The notes: a model not told the origin generated them from the letters alone. DNA of 64,000 bases from Suillus spraguei (GCA_016800925.1 JABCPU010000031.1:1-64000), one strand, 5' to 3'. Shown: positions 37,168-50,434, numbered from the stretch's first letter. Made by a program: numbers and translations.

Positions 37168-38256
37168 AATTGCATCTGCGTCGCCAACGGCAACGATGAG
37201 CTGTGTAGTAACAAAGGGGGATTGACTTGCAGTCGACGTCGTCCACAGCGAGCGACGGCCTTCTGTGACACATGCGCGTGACGAGGAGTCAATAAATTAT
37301 GGTCACGTTTCTTAACAAAATGGGACCATTTTATAGCCAGTTTTGGTAAAGTTTATGATAAATTGTGATGAACATAATCTAAGTTTAGTCTAAATATGGT
37401 ATTTCTTTTACCGTCGCAATAAGGTTCCTGATTACAATCGTTGCATAGCCCATGATTAAACTGCTTGGATTCATTGTGTAATGCCACGACGGCATGCTAG
37501 ATCCTTCATATGTAAACCGGCACCCCTTTACCCGTGCAACGCCCATCTGATGCTGATGGAATCAAATACCTACCGTGCAATTCGCTGTCAGTCACTCGAT
37601 CGAGGCTCAAATGGAGCACTCGCGGATTGCTCTCACAGACAATTACTAGTCACTGCTGTGAGCGTCACCTGAACGGCTTTAGGCTAAGTGACGGTAAGCA
37701 ACAGACGGGAATTCATAAGACTTTTCATAAGGCTTTTGACCGTAGTAATCGTAAGCGGGACGAACGTGGACCTAAAAACCAGGGTGGGATATCAATTTGT
37801 CCATTCATATGACAGTGACACAGTCGAGTGACTTGAGTTAGTGACACAAGATAAATATATCAAGCCCTACACCGCGCGATAGGACTTCCGAATAGTTCCA
37901 TGTTGGATTCTAAGCTAGCTCATGATTGTGAATGATATCGCTGAATGCCGGGTATTGTTTTGAAATGAAAGAACCGGCGGCCACAGAAAGCCCTATAGCA
38001 GAATTTTAGCAGAGGGCCCCGGCTCAGTTTTAACAAACCCCAGCTGTCCGTGCGCTGGTTTAACGTGGTTTGTGGCTATCAGTGAGCCAAGTCTTTATAA
38101 CTTGGTAATAAATAAACCACAACAACTACCATTTCATCCTGTGTTACATTCTCTCAAAGCGGTCCACCGCTCAGCTCCTGCGCTGGATTTCAATCTCCTT
38201 CCCTTAACATCTATTCTTCCTTCTCTGCCATTACCACCACGGCTACAGCATCAATT
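37168..38256. promoter_or_regulatory. Divergent promoter region, MYST gene and kinase gene
   Basis: About 1.1 kb between two genes transcribed away from each other. TTTATAACTTGG (38093) and TAATAAATAAACC precede the kinase start. No ORF of note and no repeat family. Confidence 0.45.
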
Positions 38257-40264
38257 TTGACGATGCAGACAGCTCTGCATCGTCAGCTTGCTCCAATGTT
38301 ACCTCAATATCTTCCACAATCTCTCACTCTCAATAGTTCGAGGGCCCTCCCAAATCCTATCGTCATGCCCACTCCCCCAGTTACTTCTCGCAAGAGGAAG
38401 CGCGCACATCAATATACAGTGAGCTACAGTGAAGTCCAAGAGGTCGACGAGGAAGGCAGGGTCCGCGAAGTAATAGTCATTGAAGATACTCCTCCTCCTT
38501 CTACAATATCGCCCGCAACCACCAACACAAACGTCTTTTCAACTTCATATCAACCTCCAGTATATTCTGCTCCAATACGAACAAGGGCCCGTGCTGCTGC
38601 CGAGGCACAGACTCTTTCAGGGAGCACTTCGTCCGCAGCGATCGTGGCACCAGCGCCTAAGAAGAGAAAGCGGGAGCCAGCTGATGACTCCCGTGCAATT
38701 CTAACAAAGAAGACTGCTGCTGTACTGCACCAGCAACAACCCGTGGCGTCGACCAAATCGTGGGCCAGCGGCAGCGGGGCTGCCACGGCTGATGTACGTA
38801 ATCATCGTTCGTTGTGCAGAATCGCTTCGACCGCATACTCACATTTCGCTTACAGACTGTCAATGGCAATATTCCTTGTGATGATAAGGAGGGCCATTAC
38901 ATTATTGTCCCAGATGACATTATTTATAATCGATGCAAGTCACCCTCTTATCCCGATCATATCCCTTCAGCTGATGAGACCTCCCTTCTAGATCGTACTG
39001 TTCGTCTCTTGGGGCAAGGAACCTTTGGTAAGGTTGTAGAAGCGGTTGATATCCATAACCAGAACCGGGTAGCGATCAAGATTATCCGTGCTATCCCGAA
39101 GTATCGCGATGCCAGCAAAATCGAGATTCGCGTTCTCCAGAAATTGAAGGAACGCGATCCATCTAACGTCCAGTGCGTATCAACAGCTAACCATTTACTT
39201 GTTTTAAACGTATCTTTCAGCAAATGTATTCATCTGTTGCACTGGTTCGACCATCGAAACCATATTTGCCTTGTGTCAGAATTACTTGGCATGTGTGTGT
39301 ACGATTTTTTGAAGGAAAATGAATTTGCGCCGTTTCCCCGAAACCATATACAATCGTTTGCCAGGCAATTACTTGGCAGCGTAGCTTGTGAGAGCTCCAT
39401 CTCCTTTATTTCGTCTTAGACTTGTGCTCATGTTGTGTCAGTCTTGCATGATCTTCACTTGATTCATACGGATCTTAAACCGGAAAACATCTTGCTTGTA
39501 CGCAACGATTACCGACTAGCTGTGGTGCCTGTACCTGGCAAGGTAAGATTTGATGCGATTAAATGTGTCAGTTCCAAACTTTACCTTCTTTGTCAGCGTA
39601 ATGCACCACCACGGACGAAAAGAATGCTCTCTTCAACGGATATTCGTCTTATAGATTTTGGATCGGCAATCTTTGAGGAAGAGTACCACTCAACCGTCGT
39701 ATCTACGCGGCATTATCGTGCGCCTGAGATTATTCTCGGTGAGTGGGATTCTCTTCAAGTTTTCTCCGCCACATATTTACATTCCATTCCATTCCAGGTT
39801 TAGGGTGGTCATACCCATGTGACGCCTATTCATTAGGGTGCATTTTGGTTGAATTCTACACCGGCGTTGCCTTGTATCAGACGCATGACAACCTGGAGCA
39901 TCTCGCGATGATGGAGATGGTCATGGGTAAAATGCCCGATCGGTTCGCTCGTCTCGGAGCGCGGGCTAAGCCCGAGTTCTTCAAGGACGGTGCACGACTG
40001 GATTGGCCGAAGCCGAAGGCTACGCGGCAGAGCAAGAAGGACGTGCGAGCTACCCGACCTCTTCAGGTAGGACGACCAGTTGTGGACTGGCTGGGCTTCC
40101 CCTAACGACTCCTCACAGGACGTGATACCTCCACCGACCAGATTAACAAACAATTTGTGGATCTTGTGCGGCGATTACTTGCCTTTGACCCAGCACAACG
40201 AATCACTGTTCGAGATGCATTGCACCATCCGTACTTTTCTTTTAACATTCCCGAAGAGTTGTAG
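38257..40264 (+). CDS. LAMMER (CLK-type) dual-specificity kinase, one frame break
   Basis: Seven exons: 38257-38793, 38856-39172, 39221-39387, 39442-39542, 39597-39738, 39798-40066 and 40119-40264. The N-terminus is Ser/Pro-rich with nuclear-localisation-like KRKR motifs. Kinase motifs: glycine loop [15 protein letters not shown] lysine, HTDLKPEN catalytic loop, [14 protein letters not shown] and the family signature [17 protein letters not shown] kinases phosphorylate SR-type splicing factors and act in cell-cycle and morphology control (Kns1/Lkh1 family). In the last exon the frame breaks near 40121-40140: DVIPP is read in one frame and [16 protein letters not shown] in the next. One extra A in CCACC would restore it. 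A sequence error is likelier than loss of a usually single-copy kinase. Confidence 0.85.
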
Positions 40265-42689
40265 CCCTTTATCTATATCCACACTGTAGAACTTCCTTAA
40301 CTTGATCACGCACTCCGACCTCCATCCTGCCTGCCGGCATACACCCCGCCGCTGTCATCTCACTCTCACAACACTCACTCACATTGGAATTGTTATTATG
40401 ATAATCCATCTTGGTCATGTACAAGCCTCACACCCACTCTCATTCCGCCTGTTTAATTCCCTGGTTTTTCTCTTCGTTTTTACCATCAGGTTCCAATCAA
40501 GTGTGTCTAACAAGTGCAATAATTGTTCTCTACCGGTTCCGTCAAGCAGTATCTTATGTCCTACTCATTTGCACGCGGCGTCTTGCTACACATGTAACAT
40601 GCTACTTGCACCACCTCGCTCGGTCGGAGTTCGTGAAGAAAATCCTGTGGTACAGGATATTTGACGGGGAATACGACGGTGCAGGCATTCCTTGCACTGA
40701 CCGATTGATTAATGATTGTCGGCCGTCCATCCTACTGGTCCCTGATTTGGCAATTGCTACAGCGGCAATCATGCCGATGCAGCTATTTCAGCGTGGGCCC
40801 TGTGCGTGAGTAGTTGCAGGTTGGTGACCTTTACTGTGGGCTCTCCTCAGCGTTCCTGACGCAGTCTTTAGTCGCACTGGCCTGTCGCTTACTCGAGTCA
40901 ACCCTGATTGGTGACAAGTTGTCATGTGGTGGTGGATGACCACGCTACCTCCTGCCCATTGTGATGGTGGGACCATGGCTATAGTGGACTACCTGATGAT
41001 GATTGGATCCGCGCGGTGGGTTTGTGGAGCTCCGTTCCAGGCTGTAGTGTCGATGGTTAATAAGTGAGGCTTGAAAGCGTTGACTACCTGATATCTTGCT
41101 AATGTATCTCAGCTCCACTAGGCCTTAGAACGGAGCCCCTGTGACGAGGTAATGATAAAAACAAAGACCGTGTTTACTACTTCGATTTGTTCGCCGTTGA
41201 GTCCGAGGTGATACACTGCCGTTTTCGACGCGTGCAAATTGCGCAATCACAATGATAAGCAATCGGGTGATTCCTTGCCAGCGTCTACTTGTATGTAGTC
41301 CACAAGTGGACAATGATATCGAACAGCCGGATGCATCCCGTCAATTTGATACGACGCAGACTACCATATACAATCAACACAGGCGGTGTTACTATGGCGT
41401 TTCTCGATCCTGACGGGCTACTCAATTTATAAGCGATGACTATAGGCGTATTTCATCAAGGGCAGGCTGTTCCCTTGTCTTCTAACACAAGCACAGGTTT
41501 TTCGCGAGCAGATGATGTTCCGTAAGTGTGAAATGTCCAACCGTGTCCACTTGCCGGCGTCCGACCGCAACATACACTGCAAGGGCGAAAAAGGTCAATC
41601 ACACGCCATCTTTACCTGGCAGGGACTTTGAGAAGGCTAAACGTTTTGTCTCTCTGAAGGCTCCCATCTCCATAGGCATGCATCCGTGTAATGCTATTGC
41701 ACATTCCGGTCGGTCCCACAACCGCATGCCAGCATAATCTCAATCGTATCACTCTGGTAGTAGTGCCTACTGAATCAAGTCTTCACAAGTGACTTGAAAA
41801 CCTACATGCTCAAGTCCGTATCAAACTGTGTGGGTATGGGCATTCACAAGCACCTGCCGTGCCCAATGCAGGGATCGAGCGGTCGGCAAGTGTCAACAGG
41901 CTGGCAGTCCTTCAAGATAGAGTTTTTCCAGAGTAACGGTTACTTGGTCAATCGGTTCTACCAAACACACGATCGGAGCGTATGACGTATCTTAATCCGC
42001 CTGAGTGCCGCTCTACTCGCAGCGGACTGGGAACACCATCTCGTGATCTATGACTCCATGTATCATTCCCCTGCAAACTCACATTCGCACTAGTTTTTGT
42101 TGAGCGGCAGCTAGACTGCACTTCCAACAAGCACGACAAGATGTAGAGCTGAACGCAGTGGAATTACAGTATGGCGTGCACTGCGTCGACGAACTACAGT
42201 GCGATCGAATGTTATAAGGAACAACAATTACAGCTTCACGCTAAAATATTTGATGAGGAAACCAGTTTCTAGTCCAGAAAACAAGTAAAATCTATTCGTT
42301 TTCCTAGCCAGACACTAGTTTCTTCAACTCACCAACCAACTTTTTCCCACCTACTGTAGTATACACAGTATGCAAGAGCATCCGAGAAAAGGCAATATGC
42401 TCACCAGTATGTATGATAGGAAAATCAGAATGTCGATCTGTGCACACTGCATCTGTTATACCGCACGTTCGTTTATTCTCTGGCGATGCATGTTTGTGAC
42501 TGAGCAAGATAGTTTCTGCATGCAGTGTCGGACCATGTGAATGTGAGAAACCTGCCCTAGAGTCAGGAGACGTAACGTTTGCCTAGTTCAACGTCCTGAA
42601 AGTTCAACGAAACTGTTCGAAGCTGACTTGACTGTTCCACCGCCGTATCTACATTTACCCATTTTGCTTTCGTTTATCTTGCTTTATCT
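40265..42689. other. Intergenic, no supported gene
   Basis: About 2.4 kb with only short ORFs. One minus-strand ORF at 42304-42507 (RTCGITDAVCTDRHSDFPI, ending LKKLVSG) reads like protein but has no recognisable family or upstream exon; it could be the last exon of a decayed gene. Confidence 0.4.
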
Positions 42690-43821
42690 AATATGCGCCC
42701 CTCGACTTACATTGCGCGCGGTCTGAGCCTTGCACCCTGTTGATGGCACTGGGAGTTTCTGCTTGTAAGTTTGCTCGCTTTTCCACCGAATAACAAAAAT
42801 ATATTCCTTGTATAGCTTTGGATGATCCGGAGATAGTCATTCAAACCACTTTCCCCGAGAGCAACCCATTTGGCCGTACGTGCTGTGCTCCTCGCTCTAG
42901 TTCATGAAGTTTGACACGTAGTATAACAGACGTGGTGAACGGAGAGCGTAACGAGATTTTCCTCTTGGTTGAGAATAAGTCTGACAAGAATGTGACCTTG
43001 CAATCGGCTGCGGGGTCGTTCCATCATCCTGAGACTGGGACTCTCATTAAAAATGTTCGTCGGCGTAGCGTTCTGGTTATATTGGAATATCTAACATTTG
43101 TGTCGTCAGACGTCCTCACTGACGTATGGTTTCCCCCTACTGGAGGGTACAAAACTACAGATTCCTTACTCTTTCTACTCTGAGTGAGTTCTCTCAAATC
43201 TTTCAAGGTTATTGTGCTGACGAGTTTCGTTCCAGATTCAAGGTATGACCACTCTGTTGTTCTTCATCACATTTTGCTCAAAATGAACCAGCCGGGAGAC
43301 TTGAGACTCAACATTTGGCTAGAGCACACTGTTGATGTGAGTGTTTGAAACTCGTCACTTTCATACTTACAAATGCATCTTTCAGGGCGACAAATACCGT
43401 GTGACAGCCTACGACTCGGTGGTGACGATCGTTGAGCCTGAGCCTCATGGCTAGATTTCAAACTGTACGAGCAATTCGTCTCAAGTCACCTCGTTTTGGT
43501 GCTCACCTTCCGTTCGTCAACAGCCTTTCTACTTACCTCATGGTATTCGCCGCACTCGGGGGCGTATCATATGCAGCATATAATGCATACATTCCTTCAC
43601 AGAAGCCAAAACGTAAACGCACGGCCAAGGTTAGTGCACCTGTTGGCACAGTGACTGCGAGTGGTTCGAGTGGTTATCAGGAAGAATGGATTCCTGAACA
43701 CCACCTCAAGAAGACCAAGACGAAGAAGACAAAACCCGACAGCGTCGCCGTCAGCGAGGAATCGAGCAGTGAGGTGAACGCCACAGAGGGTAAGAGGACG
43801 AGGAAGGGGAAGAAGTATTGA
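42690..43821 (+). CDS. TRAP-alpha-like ER membrane protein, two frame breaks
   Basis: Eight short exons separated by introns at about 42765-42815, 42876-42929, 43055-43109, 43184-43235, 43243-43291, 43337-43385 and 43465-43523. The order is an N-terminal signal-like stretch (MRPSTYIARGLSL.., MALGVSA), a lumenal domain (VVNGERNEIFLLVENKS, GSFHHPETGTLIKN, SSLTYGFPLLEGTKLQIP, PGDLRLNIWLEHTVDGDKYR, AYDSVVTIVEPEP), one transmembrane helix (LSTYLMVFAALGGVSYAAY) and a Lys-rich cytosolic tail. This is the plan of translocon-associated protein alpha/Irc22-like proteins at the ER translocon. The frame shifts near 42730-42740 and again at 43446; in each case one more base in a homopolymer (CCC, T) repairs it. 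Possibly sequence errors. Confidence 0.75.
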
Positions 43822-44271
43822 TAGGCCGAGTAAAAAAACGACTGTCCACTACTAGACGATCTTTGCATCCTATCGGGTAACTTATACAGCAGTGGTAATT
43901 CTCGTGCAGCGCATGGAAGTGTTCCAGATCAAGTTGATGTCAGCGGAAGTATCATTTGCTGTGCCTTCCAAATACTAGTGCCTTCCTCAACATCATTCGT
44001 CAACCGCTCAAATGTGTCTTGGATCTCTTTTCGAAGCTGACTCTTGCTATTGCTAGAAACTCGAGCGGACTAGAGCCGCAAGGAGTGCGAGACTTTGTGG
44101 AAATATAATTCTTCCTATTTGACCATTCTCAATCTTCCGTATTTCGCAAGCGGTCGCGCGAAGTTGTGTATTATCGGTAGGATGATTACCAGTGCAACGC
44201 CGCGGACACCCACTTAAACATCGATTGATGGTGTGTAGTTTGAGTGGTCATTCTAAGAAGCGCTAGGAAAT
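43822..44271. other. Short convergent intergenic region
   Basis: The 3' flanks of the TRAP-alpha-like gene and the complex I subunit gene face each other. No gene seen. Confidence 0.5.
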
Positions 44272-44623
44272 CTAGACATCAATCTTTTTGTAGCCCTTGA
44301 CCTATCGCGAATGTCCCTTCAGTGGGATTAGTGAGAATGCGTACATATCACGTACCTTGTTCTCTTTGAGCATTGAAGCATATTTGTCTGAGAGCCATCT
44401 GCAGTTCTCCAGGTGGTTAACACCCTCAAGTCGGTGACATTTCACGAGTTCGTCGCGTACAAGTCGAGCCTCCATGGCTTTCACCCAAGACTCACGAACG
44501 AACTCTTCGCGTTCTTGGAGTTTTGCTGACGGGTTGGTAACGTAGGTTAGTTGAAAATTTAGTTAAAGAGTATTTTGGATTCATACATTTTATAAGCTCG
44601 GGTTTGTCTGCAAACTCGGACAT
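44272..44623 (-). CDS. Complex I 12-kDa-type accessory subunit
   Basis: Three exons, 44623-44587, 44525-44356 and 44301-44272, give 78 codons without a break; introns are 61 and 54 nt. The sequence MSEFADKPELI.., REEFVRESWVKAMEARLVRD, CHRLEGVNHLENC and LENCRWLSDKYASML, ending VKGYKKIDV, matches the small fungal NADH:ubiquinone oxidoreductase 12-kDa subunit (NDUFB10-like) as I remember it. The two conserved Cys in CHRLEG..ENC fit the family's intermembrane-space cysteines. It belongs to the membrane arm of respiratory complex I. The length is normal for the fungal form. Confidence 0.8.
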
Positions 44624-45110
44624 GGTCGCGGTAGCTAAGGATTGTTTGGTTGTTGTTTGCAAGTACTTTTACGGCTCCATGATGATCCGTCTCCTCCGAA
44701 TCTCGCACCATGGTGCCGTCCTTTGGATAAGGACACGACGGACCGAATTGTCTATGATCATCGTCTTGTCTTTCATTGACAAGTCATTCGAAACTGAGAC
44801 ATGGACTAGCAACTGTATAAAGCTCGCACCTATACTGGAAATAGCAGGCCGGTATTACCATTCTCGCTCCGTTCCTTGTGCATCCCTGCAATGCCTTGTC
44901 ACAACCTTTTTGGCTGAACGTTAATCAAATAATATATACTTTGGAACGTTCACGTGTGGTATGTCTCGTCTCACGCGTGGTTCATATTTCATATCTTGCA
45001 TTCCGATCAGCGCCACAGCTCTTTGTCCCCCTTAGAAATATTAAATTATGGAGGTTTCAGCATGAATATTTAAAGCTAAAGCGTCAACGAGCGCTCGAGG
45101 ACTCTTCACC

Positions 45111-46960
45111 ACAATGAACGCCCTTCATTATCCAGAGCCAACATGGATGCGCATACCTGGTCGCAAAACCCCACTCTACACGAGGTACTTGCCGCTTGAA
45201 ATACCCTATCCCTTTATCCTGACCTTTTTGTGCAAAGGCCATTGCTAGGATCTGAGCTGTTTGATGACCGAGCCAGTGTTCTACTTGATGGGTAGCCCAA
45301 TTAACATCATCTATTGCCAATATATGCTCACCATTTCTTTAGTATGACTGACGCATGTGTCGGCTTCACATTTGAGAGCCTATATGCCGCGAACGAGGTG
45401 AAACAACGCGTCCGCAATGCCTTCGCCAAGCTTCGGTGACAGTTCTTATCGTGACTCACCCTGTGGATAACGTATCCTGACAAGGAACACAGGTTTTCGT
45501 GTCCCATTATCGCAGCCAACATAGTGGGCGATATTTCCGGTCCCATCCCGAGATCATGGGTATATGCGCCTGTACAAAACCTATCGGAGCTCACGCGCTG
45601 GATGAATGATGCCTTTTGCACCGTGCAACAAGATTTGGATGTTAATACTTTCGTCGAAGATACCAGTCAACGTCGGCTCCCTTACCAGCACCAGAACGCA
45701 AGTCCCCTTTGGTTTCGTTGTTATCTTCTCTTGGGCAACAATAACAACATGGCCTCTATTTTCATGGCCCGCATGCCATCATGGACGGTGGCCCGACACT
45801 TAATGCCTTTGCACTCATGCTTCAATGGATGACGAACGACGCCACCGAACCTGCAGAGAACTTACCCTGGGGGATGGAATGGCATAATCTTCCCCTCGGC
45901 CCTGTTAGTGCCACAGGTGGTCCTCGTGAAGATTGGAATATCGTAGGTACCGAGCTCCTGAAGCAACTACCAAACTCCGAAGCGGTCCGCACTGTATGTT
46001 TTCTTACATGCTTATCCTCCTAGCCCCTTTCAACAAGTTGATGCAGATACCTTTGGCTTCACGTCCGTTTCGGATGTCACATAGCGCCGTCGGAAAGACA
46101 TGCAGACTGGAGCGAATTCTCGACCCGGCATTAACGCGTAGGCTAGTCAACAATACACGGATCGTTGGTTGCTCAATGTCCCGTTTATTTGAGGCTGCAT
46201 ATTGCATGGTGCTGCTCGCCCGCAACCAGCTTCCTCCATCTGTGTGGAATGCCTACCACTTTGAAGGCAACTCCTCTGCGTGAGTACCCCCAACTGAGAG
46301 ATGTAAATCTGCTGACGATATTTCAGCATCTCGCTGATTCCGCATTTGAAACTGCCTTATGATACGAAGACACATTTCATCTCTTCCCGCACGCATATAC
46401 CGATCCAAATTTCGCTAGCTGAAATCTCGCCCATATCTCGCCCAGAAAGCAGCTCCTGCAAATCGCCCAAGCCATACAGCAAAGATATTCCATGTTCGCT
46501 ACGCATCCCTGTTTACCCCATGTCCAGGCTGCAAGGGCGTATCAACCAGATACCCTGCCGGAAAGATCAGATATCGAGAGTTCTGTCAATAACGTTGGCC
46601 CCATCGAGCGGCAACTTCCGTTATCATGGAAAGGAAGTCATAGCGCTGAGTCGGTAATCGAGCTGGAGTCCGTGTTATTTTCGGTCAGGCTAACGTCCCT
46701 AGCTCCGTAAGAAGTTGTTCACTTCTGCTCATCGGGAATGTCTGAACATACTGGCAGAATAATCCATATATGGACCATGAAGGGCAGTTTACATGTCCAG
46801 GTACAAGTGCGTAACATTTCATTTCCTACTTTTTTGTTGTGGGAGAGGCTCACTGATCGTACAGGCAAATGACGTCTGGCCGATAGAAGACCTGCAGGAC
46901 CTTCTGGACGCTATCTGTTCCCGGGCATGCCTGGTTCTTGAAGACCTTTCTCAGAATGCC
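45111..46960 (+). pseudogene. Condensation/BAHD-like acyltransferase, frame breaks
   Basis: Coding blocks: 45344-45435 (GFTFESLYAANEVKQRVRNA), intron 45436-45492, then NLSELTRWMNDAFCTVQQDL and YLLLGNNNNMASIF to about 45762. The next frame holds HAIMDGGPTLNAFALMLQW, which contains the HxxxDG acyltransferase motif, and WNIVGTELLKQL. After an intron at about 45994-46023 come SMSRLFEAAYCMVLLARNQ, then LPYDTKTHFISS, then in another frame IAQAIQQRYSMFATHPCL and ESSVNNVGPIERQLPLSW. Frame changes near 45757 and 46452 each fall in a T or A run and need one more base. Resembles fungal secondary-metabolism acyltransferases; substrate unknown. The 5' end is uncertain. Either a pseudogene or assembly errors. 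Confidence 0.55.
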
Positions 46961-47785
46961 GTAGGCCATCCCTCTGACGCGCCCCTGAACGAACGAAGCA
47001 GACTTTGATGTCAGAAAGTCATTCTAATCATCGTTCTTGGGCGATATTATCGCATGCGCTTCGAATATCCTTGCTGCAACTCGCTTCCTGGTGCCATCTG
47101 CGCCAACTTGCCAAACTTTCTTCCGTCCGTGTCGATCGAACCTTTGGATGGGAGAGGGCGCTTCACATGCTCTATTTGGAACAAGGAGTCAGCCGAAAGG
47201 AGTACCATGGTTAATCAAGGGTTAAAGTTCGGACGGCAAACAAAGATATATACAGTTATCAGACCGTAGGTTTGTTAACATGGTGGCATGAAGATGCCGA
47301 ATACTCTAGCATACTAAGTACTACTAGTCTTGCAGAAGCGGCATCCATCCCCAGAGTAACTGGGAGCCAATAAAACCCTAGGGCGTCAAACGTGCAAGTT
47401 TGAGTTCGGGACTCTGCGGCCAGCGCTCCGTTCATGATGACAGAAAATCTCGCTAGAACAATATGAACTCTGCCGTTGTACTGTACGTACAATATTACCT
47501 ATGACTCAGGCCTGTGATGCTGCGGAATAGAGGCTGAATAAATCCAACCAAATCAGGCCCAGTCACTGATCAGCAAAACCACTGAAATGAACGCTTAGCT
47601 TAAGCGCATTACGAACACTTACGAACGCTTACAACTTCACTAGCGCACTCATGCGATTGGTGGAGAGCTCGAACGCTAATATGTTTTACGAAAATCGATG
47701 AAATCAGGATTTGATTAGATGCAGACAGGTTAGATTGCACTATCACACTTATCAACATGAGCAGATCAGCAGATAATCAATTGCA
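46961..47785. other. No gene seen
   Basis: Short ORFs on both strands, no repeat family. This marks the change from gene space back to TE-rich DNA. Confidence 0.45.
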
Positions 47786-49115
47786 CTACAGGTAACACGC
47801 AAAATCTACATTAGACCGAAGTGCATCGTATTGAAAACTTCCTTGTCCGAAAAATGTATTCAAGTAGTATTCATCACAGATCTCCATTGCATTCATGGCA
47901 GTTATTGAGTGATCCATCTTTGAGCCATACACAGGGATGAGCTCAATGGCGCAGGTGACAGCTGTCAATGGAATGATGCTGCCATGTCAGAAGATCTGAT
48001 TTGCTCCATCTGTTACAATCACATGTACCCCTATTCATTTTTCATCTCCTCTTTACCTTGTATATTACGTAACATGACTCTGACTCATATGCTCAATTGC
48101 ATCTGTACTATAGTTGCCTTCCTTCTTGGGATATGTACTTACATTCTCATGTCTCTCTTGGTCCGTGCGCACATATTGGCTTATTTAAGCACATTGTATC
48201 ATGCTTACATACTTTACTTTAATCTACTGGGTTTTACCTGGAATATCCTTCACTTAGGTCTCCAACCTAAGTCGTCTGAATTGTCTCTAAGTCTAAGCAC
48301 TCCTTAGCCTTAGTCTCTATTCTACTGATCATCTTAGAGTCGCGACTCTTCGATCGAACCCTTGATTCTGTGTGGAAACACTTCCTCTCAGAAGCCCTCG
48401 TTCTCCTTTGAACGAAGTCAAATCTCCCAGCAGACTGGCTGTGTCTTATCACTGTCGCTGGTGACACCACCCCAGTTCGTAACACCATCCTGATGGTAGA
48501 TATGTTTCACATGGTACATGCCAGCACTTGCATCCTCAGTAGGCGATCTGAAAGTACTGGACATATAGAAGGGGTGAGTCTTCAAGATAGTGGGGTAATA
48601 TTTGACCTTTCTTTGCAACAGCTTGAAAGATGCAATGCACTTGTGCAATATAGGTATCTGCACAGGCTTGTGAGCACATGAATGACACTAGCAATGAGGT
48701 ACTTACCATTGCTGGCAGACAATTGCATGAGAACTGCATCACAATTGCCCAAAGGGAAGGCCTCCAACGGTGGAAATGCTTGGACGATTTGACTCAGCAT
48801 CACAATTTGTGACTGGAAGGTAGATAGTAGTTGTAAGTGAAACTTGTTCCATGTCCTGACTGAATCTTGCATGCACGTCCAGGCTGGTGTAGTGTTCTGA
48901 GATGCATCACTGATATATTTGTGAGCACCGCACCAAAATCAGGGAGAGAGTAGACAGATTGCAGATCAGTGATAGGAAGTGACTTTTGATCAGGAGAGAT
49001 GGTAACATGAAATGCGATGTTGGCTTCAGTGGACAGAACTCCCTTTAAAAAGTGGTTGTGGATGGGGCATGAGCCATGGAAGCAATTCTGCTTGCTGGGG
49101 AGGACATGTGCTATC
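47786..49115 (-). pseudogene. Plavaka-like transposase relic, C-terminal part
   Basis: Minus-strand blocks read DSVRTWNKFHLQLLSTFQSQ and AFPPLEAFPLGNCDAV (48872-48690), an intron, then TYIAQVHCIFQAVAKKGQ and PLLYVQYFQI, MYHVKHIYHQDG, and after the solo LTR-C the end IELIPVYGSKMD and NAMEICDEYYLNTF (47968-47786). The order and the IPVYG/YYLN end resemble Plavaka (CACTA-like) transposon proteins of Agaricomycetes, from memory. When the solo LTR at 48011-48484 and one TSD are ignored, the frame continues across it with one TGA. The 5' part is cut off at 49115 by element A. Dead copy. Confidence 0.5.
48011..48484 (+). mobile_element. Solo LTR-C
   Basis: TGTTACAATCACATG..GTTCGTAACA, 474 bp, with the perfect TSD CCATC (48006-48010, 48485-48489). 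Inserted in the Plavaka-like relic. Confidence 0.93.
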
Positions 49116-50434
49116 TGTTAAGACCGTACTCAAAGGTAGAGAGACCTGAAGGGCTTTGGCCTCAGTTCATGCACTGTGCCCCTTTCCTGAGTAATGCCCC
49201 TTATTTCAGGGAGAAGTTATACGTCCGAAGATCCGGAAGGAGTTGCATGACAGGTCCGGATGTCCGAAGGTATTGGATTTGATACGTCCGAAGGTTATCC
49301 GGAACGTAGGGATAGAACGAAGATTAAGACTAGCTTCGGAATGAATTCCTAACTAGAAACTAGCAGAGATAGACTATCCGAAGATAGAGTCGGAGATATA
49401 GACTATAGGAATCAATTCCAGTCTTGGAAGATGACTTGGAGCGGAAAGTGGCTTAAGTCCGGAGGAAGCAGAATGAGCAGAATCTAAGATGATATTTGAA
49501 CTAAGGTTCTACGGAGATTTACAAGTGGTTTATATACTGTAAGTAACTAAGACGGATAATCAACAAGTCCGGGACCGAGGGCTATGTATGAAGTATAATG
49601 GAAGTCTATTAGTTAATGCACAGCGGATCAGTAAGCACGAATCGGAAATGAACACAGGTAACGGATCAGTGATGTAGGATGGAAATATACATAGCTGGTG
49701 TTACAGTCACATCATATGACTATATGATTCAACCATATGTCGTTGACACATCATATCATGTGATGTCATGAACTCCCATGACTCTATTCTCGGACTCAGC
49801 TGGTTTAGCATATGCATACGCTAAACACGTGCTTTCATCCCTTACTCATGTGTTTCAACACGCTTGTACAATATATGCCTTCCTCATTAGGATATGCACT
49901 TATATTCCCACGGTTACCTGGTCTGTGCGCACATATCTACTTATATAAGCACAGTGTACTTGTAGTAGATTCTTTACTGTAATCTTACTGGGTTTTACCT
50001 GGAACTTCCTTCGCTTAGGTCCCCAACCTAAGTCGTCTTGAATTGTCTCTAAGTCTAAGCACTCCTTAGCCTTAGTCTCTATTCTTGTAGAACCTCTTAG
50101 ACTTGTCTTTGAGGCAGAACCTTTGATCATACTCGGAATGCGTTCCTCGTACTTTCACCTTGTCCTCTTCTGGACATTGTAGACTTCCCAGCAGACCACC
50201 TGTGTCTTTGCACTGTCGCTGGTGACGCCACCCCAGTTGTAACAGCCAGAATACTGGAAACAGGAGGAATGACGAAAGGACATAGACGCAGATATACACA
50301 AGGGAGTTAAGGTGCGAGAAGTGAGCACATTCGGATGGGTGGTCCGGACAGGATCTGTGGACCAGACGGATATGGAATTGATCGGATCTGATCGGATATG
50401 GTCGGATCTGAGATTAGAAGTATGGTATATGACA
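49116..50434 (-). repeat. Element A 3' LTR, interrupted
   Basis: LTR-A sequence 49116-49698 and 50245-50434, split by a solo LTR-C. Confidence 0.93.
49699..50244 (+). mobile_element. Solo LTR-C inside LTR-A
   Basis: TGTTACAGTCACATC..CCAGTTGTAACA, 546 bp, longer than the other LTR-C copies because of extra sequence in the first 170 bp. The flanks are GCTGG and GCCAG; other LTR-A copies read GCCGG at this place, so both TSD copies look like CpG-decayed GCCGG. Confidence 0.88.

Noticed and set aside
40302..40809. Two overlapping plus ORFs (120 and 132 codons) after the kinase gene
   Set aside because: No domain, no splice context and no upstream promoter hint; likely 3' UTR and intergenic chance ORFs.
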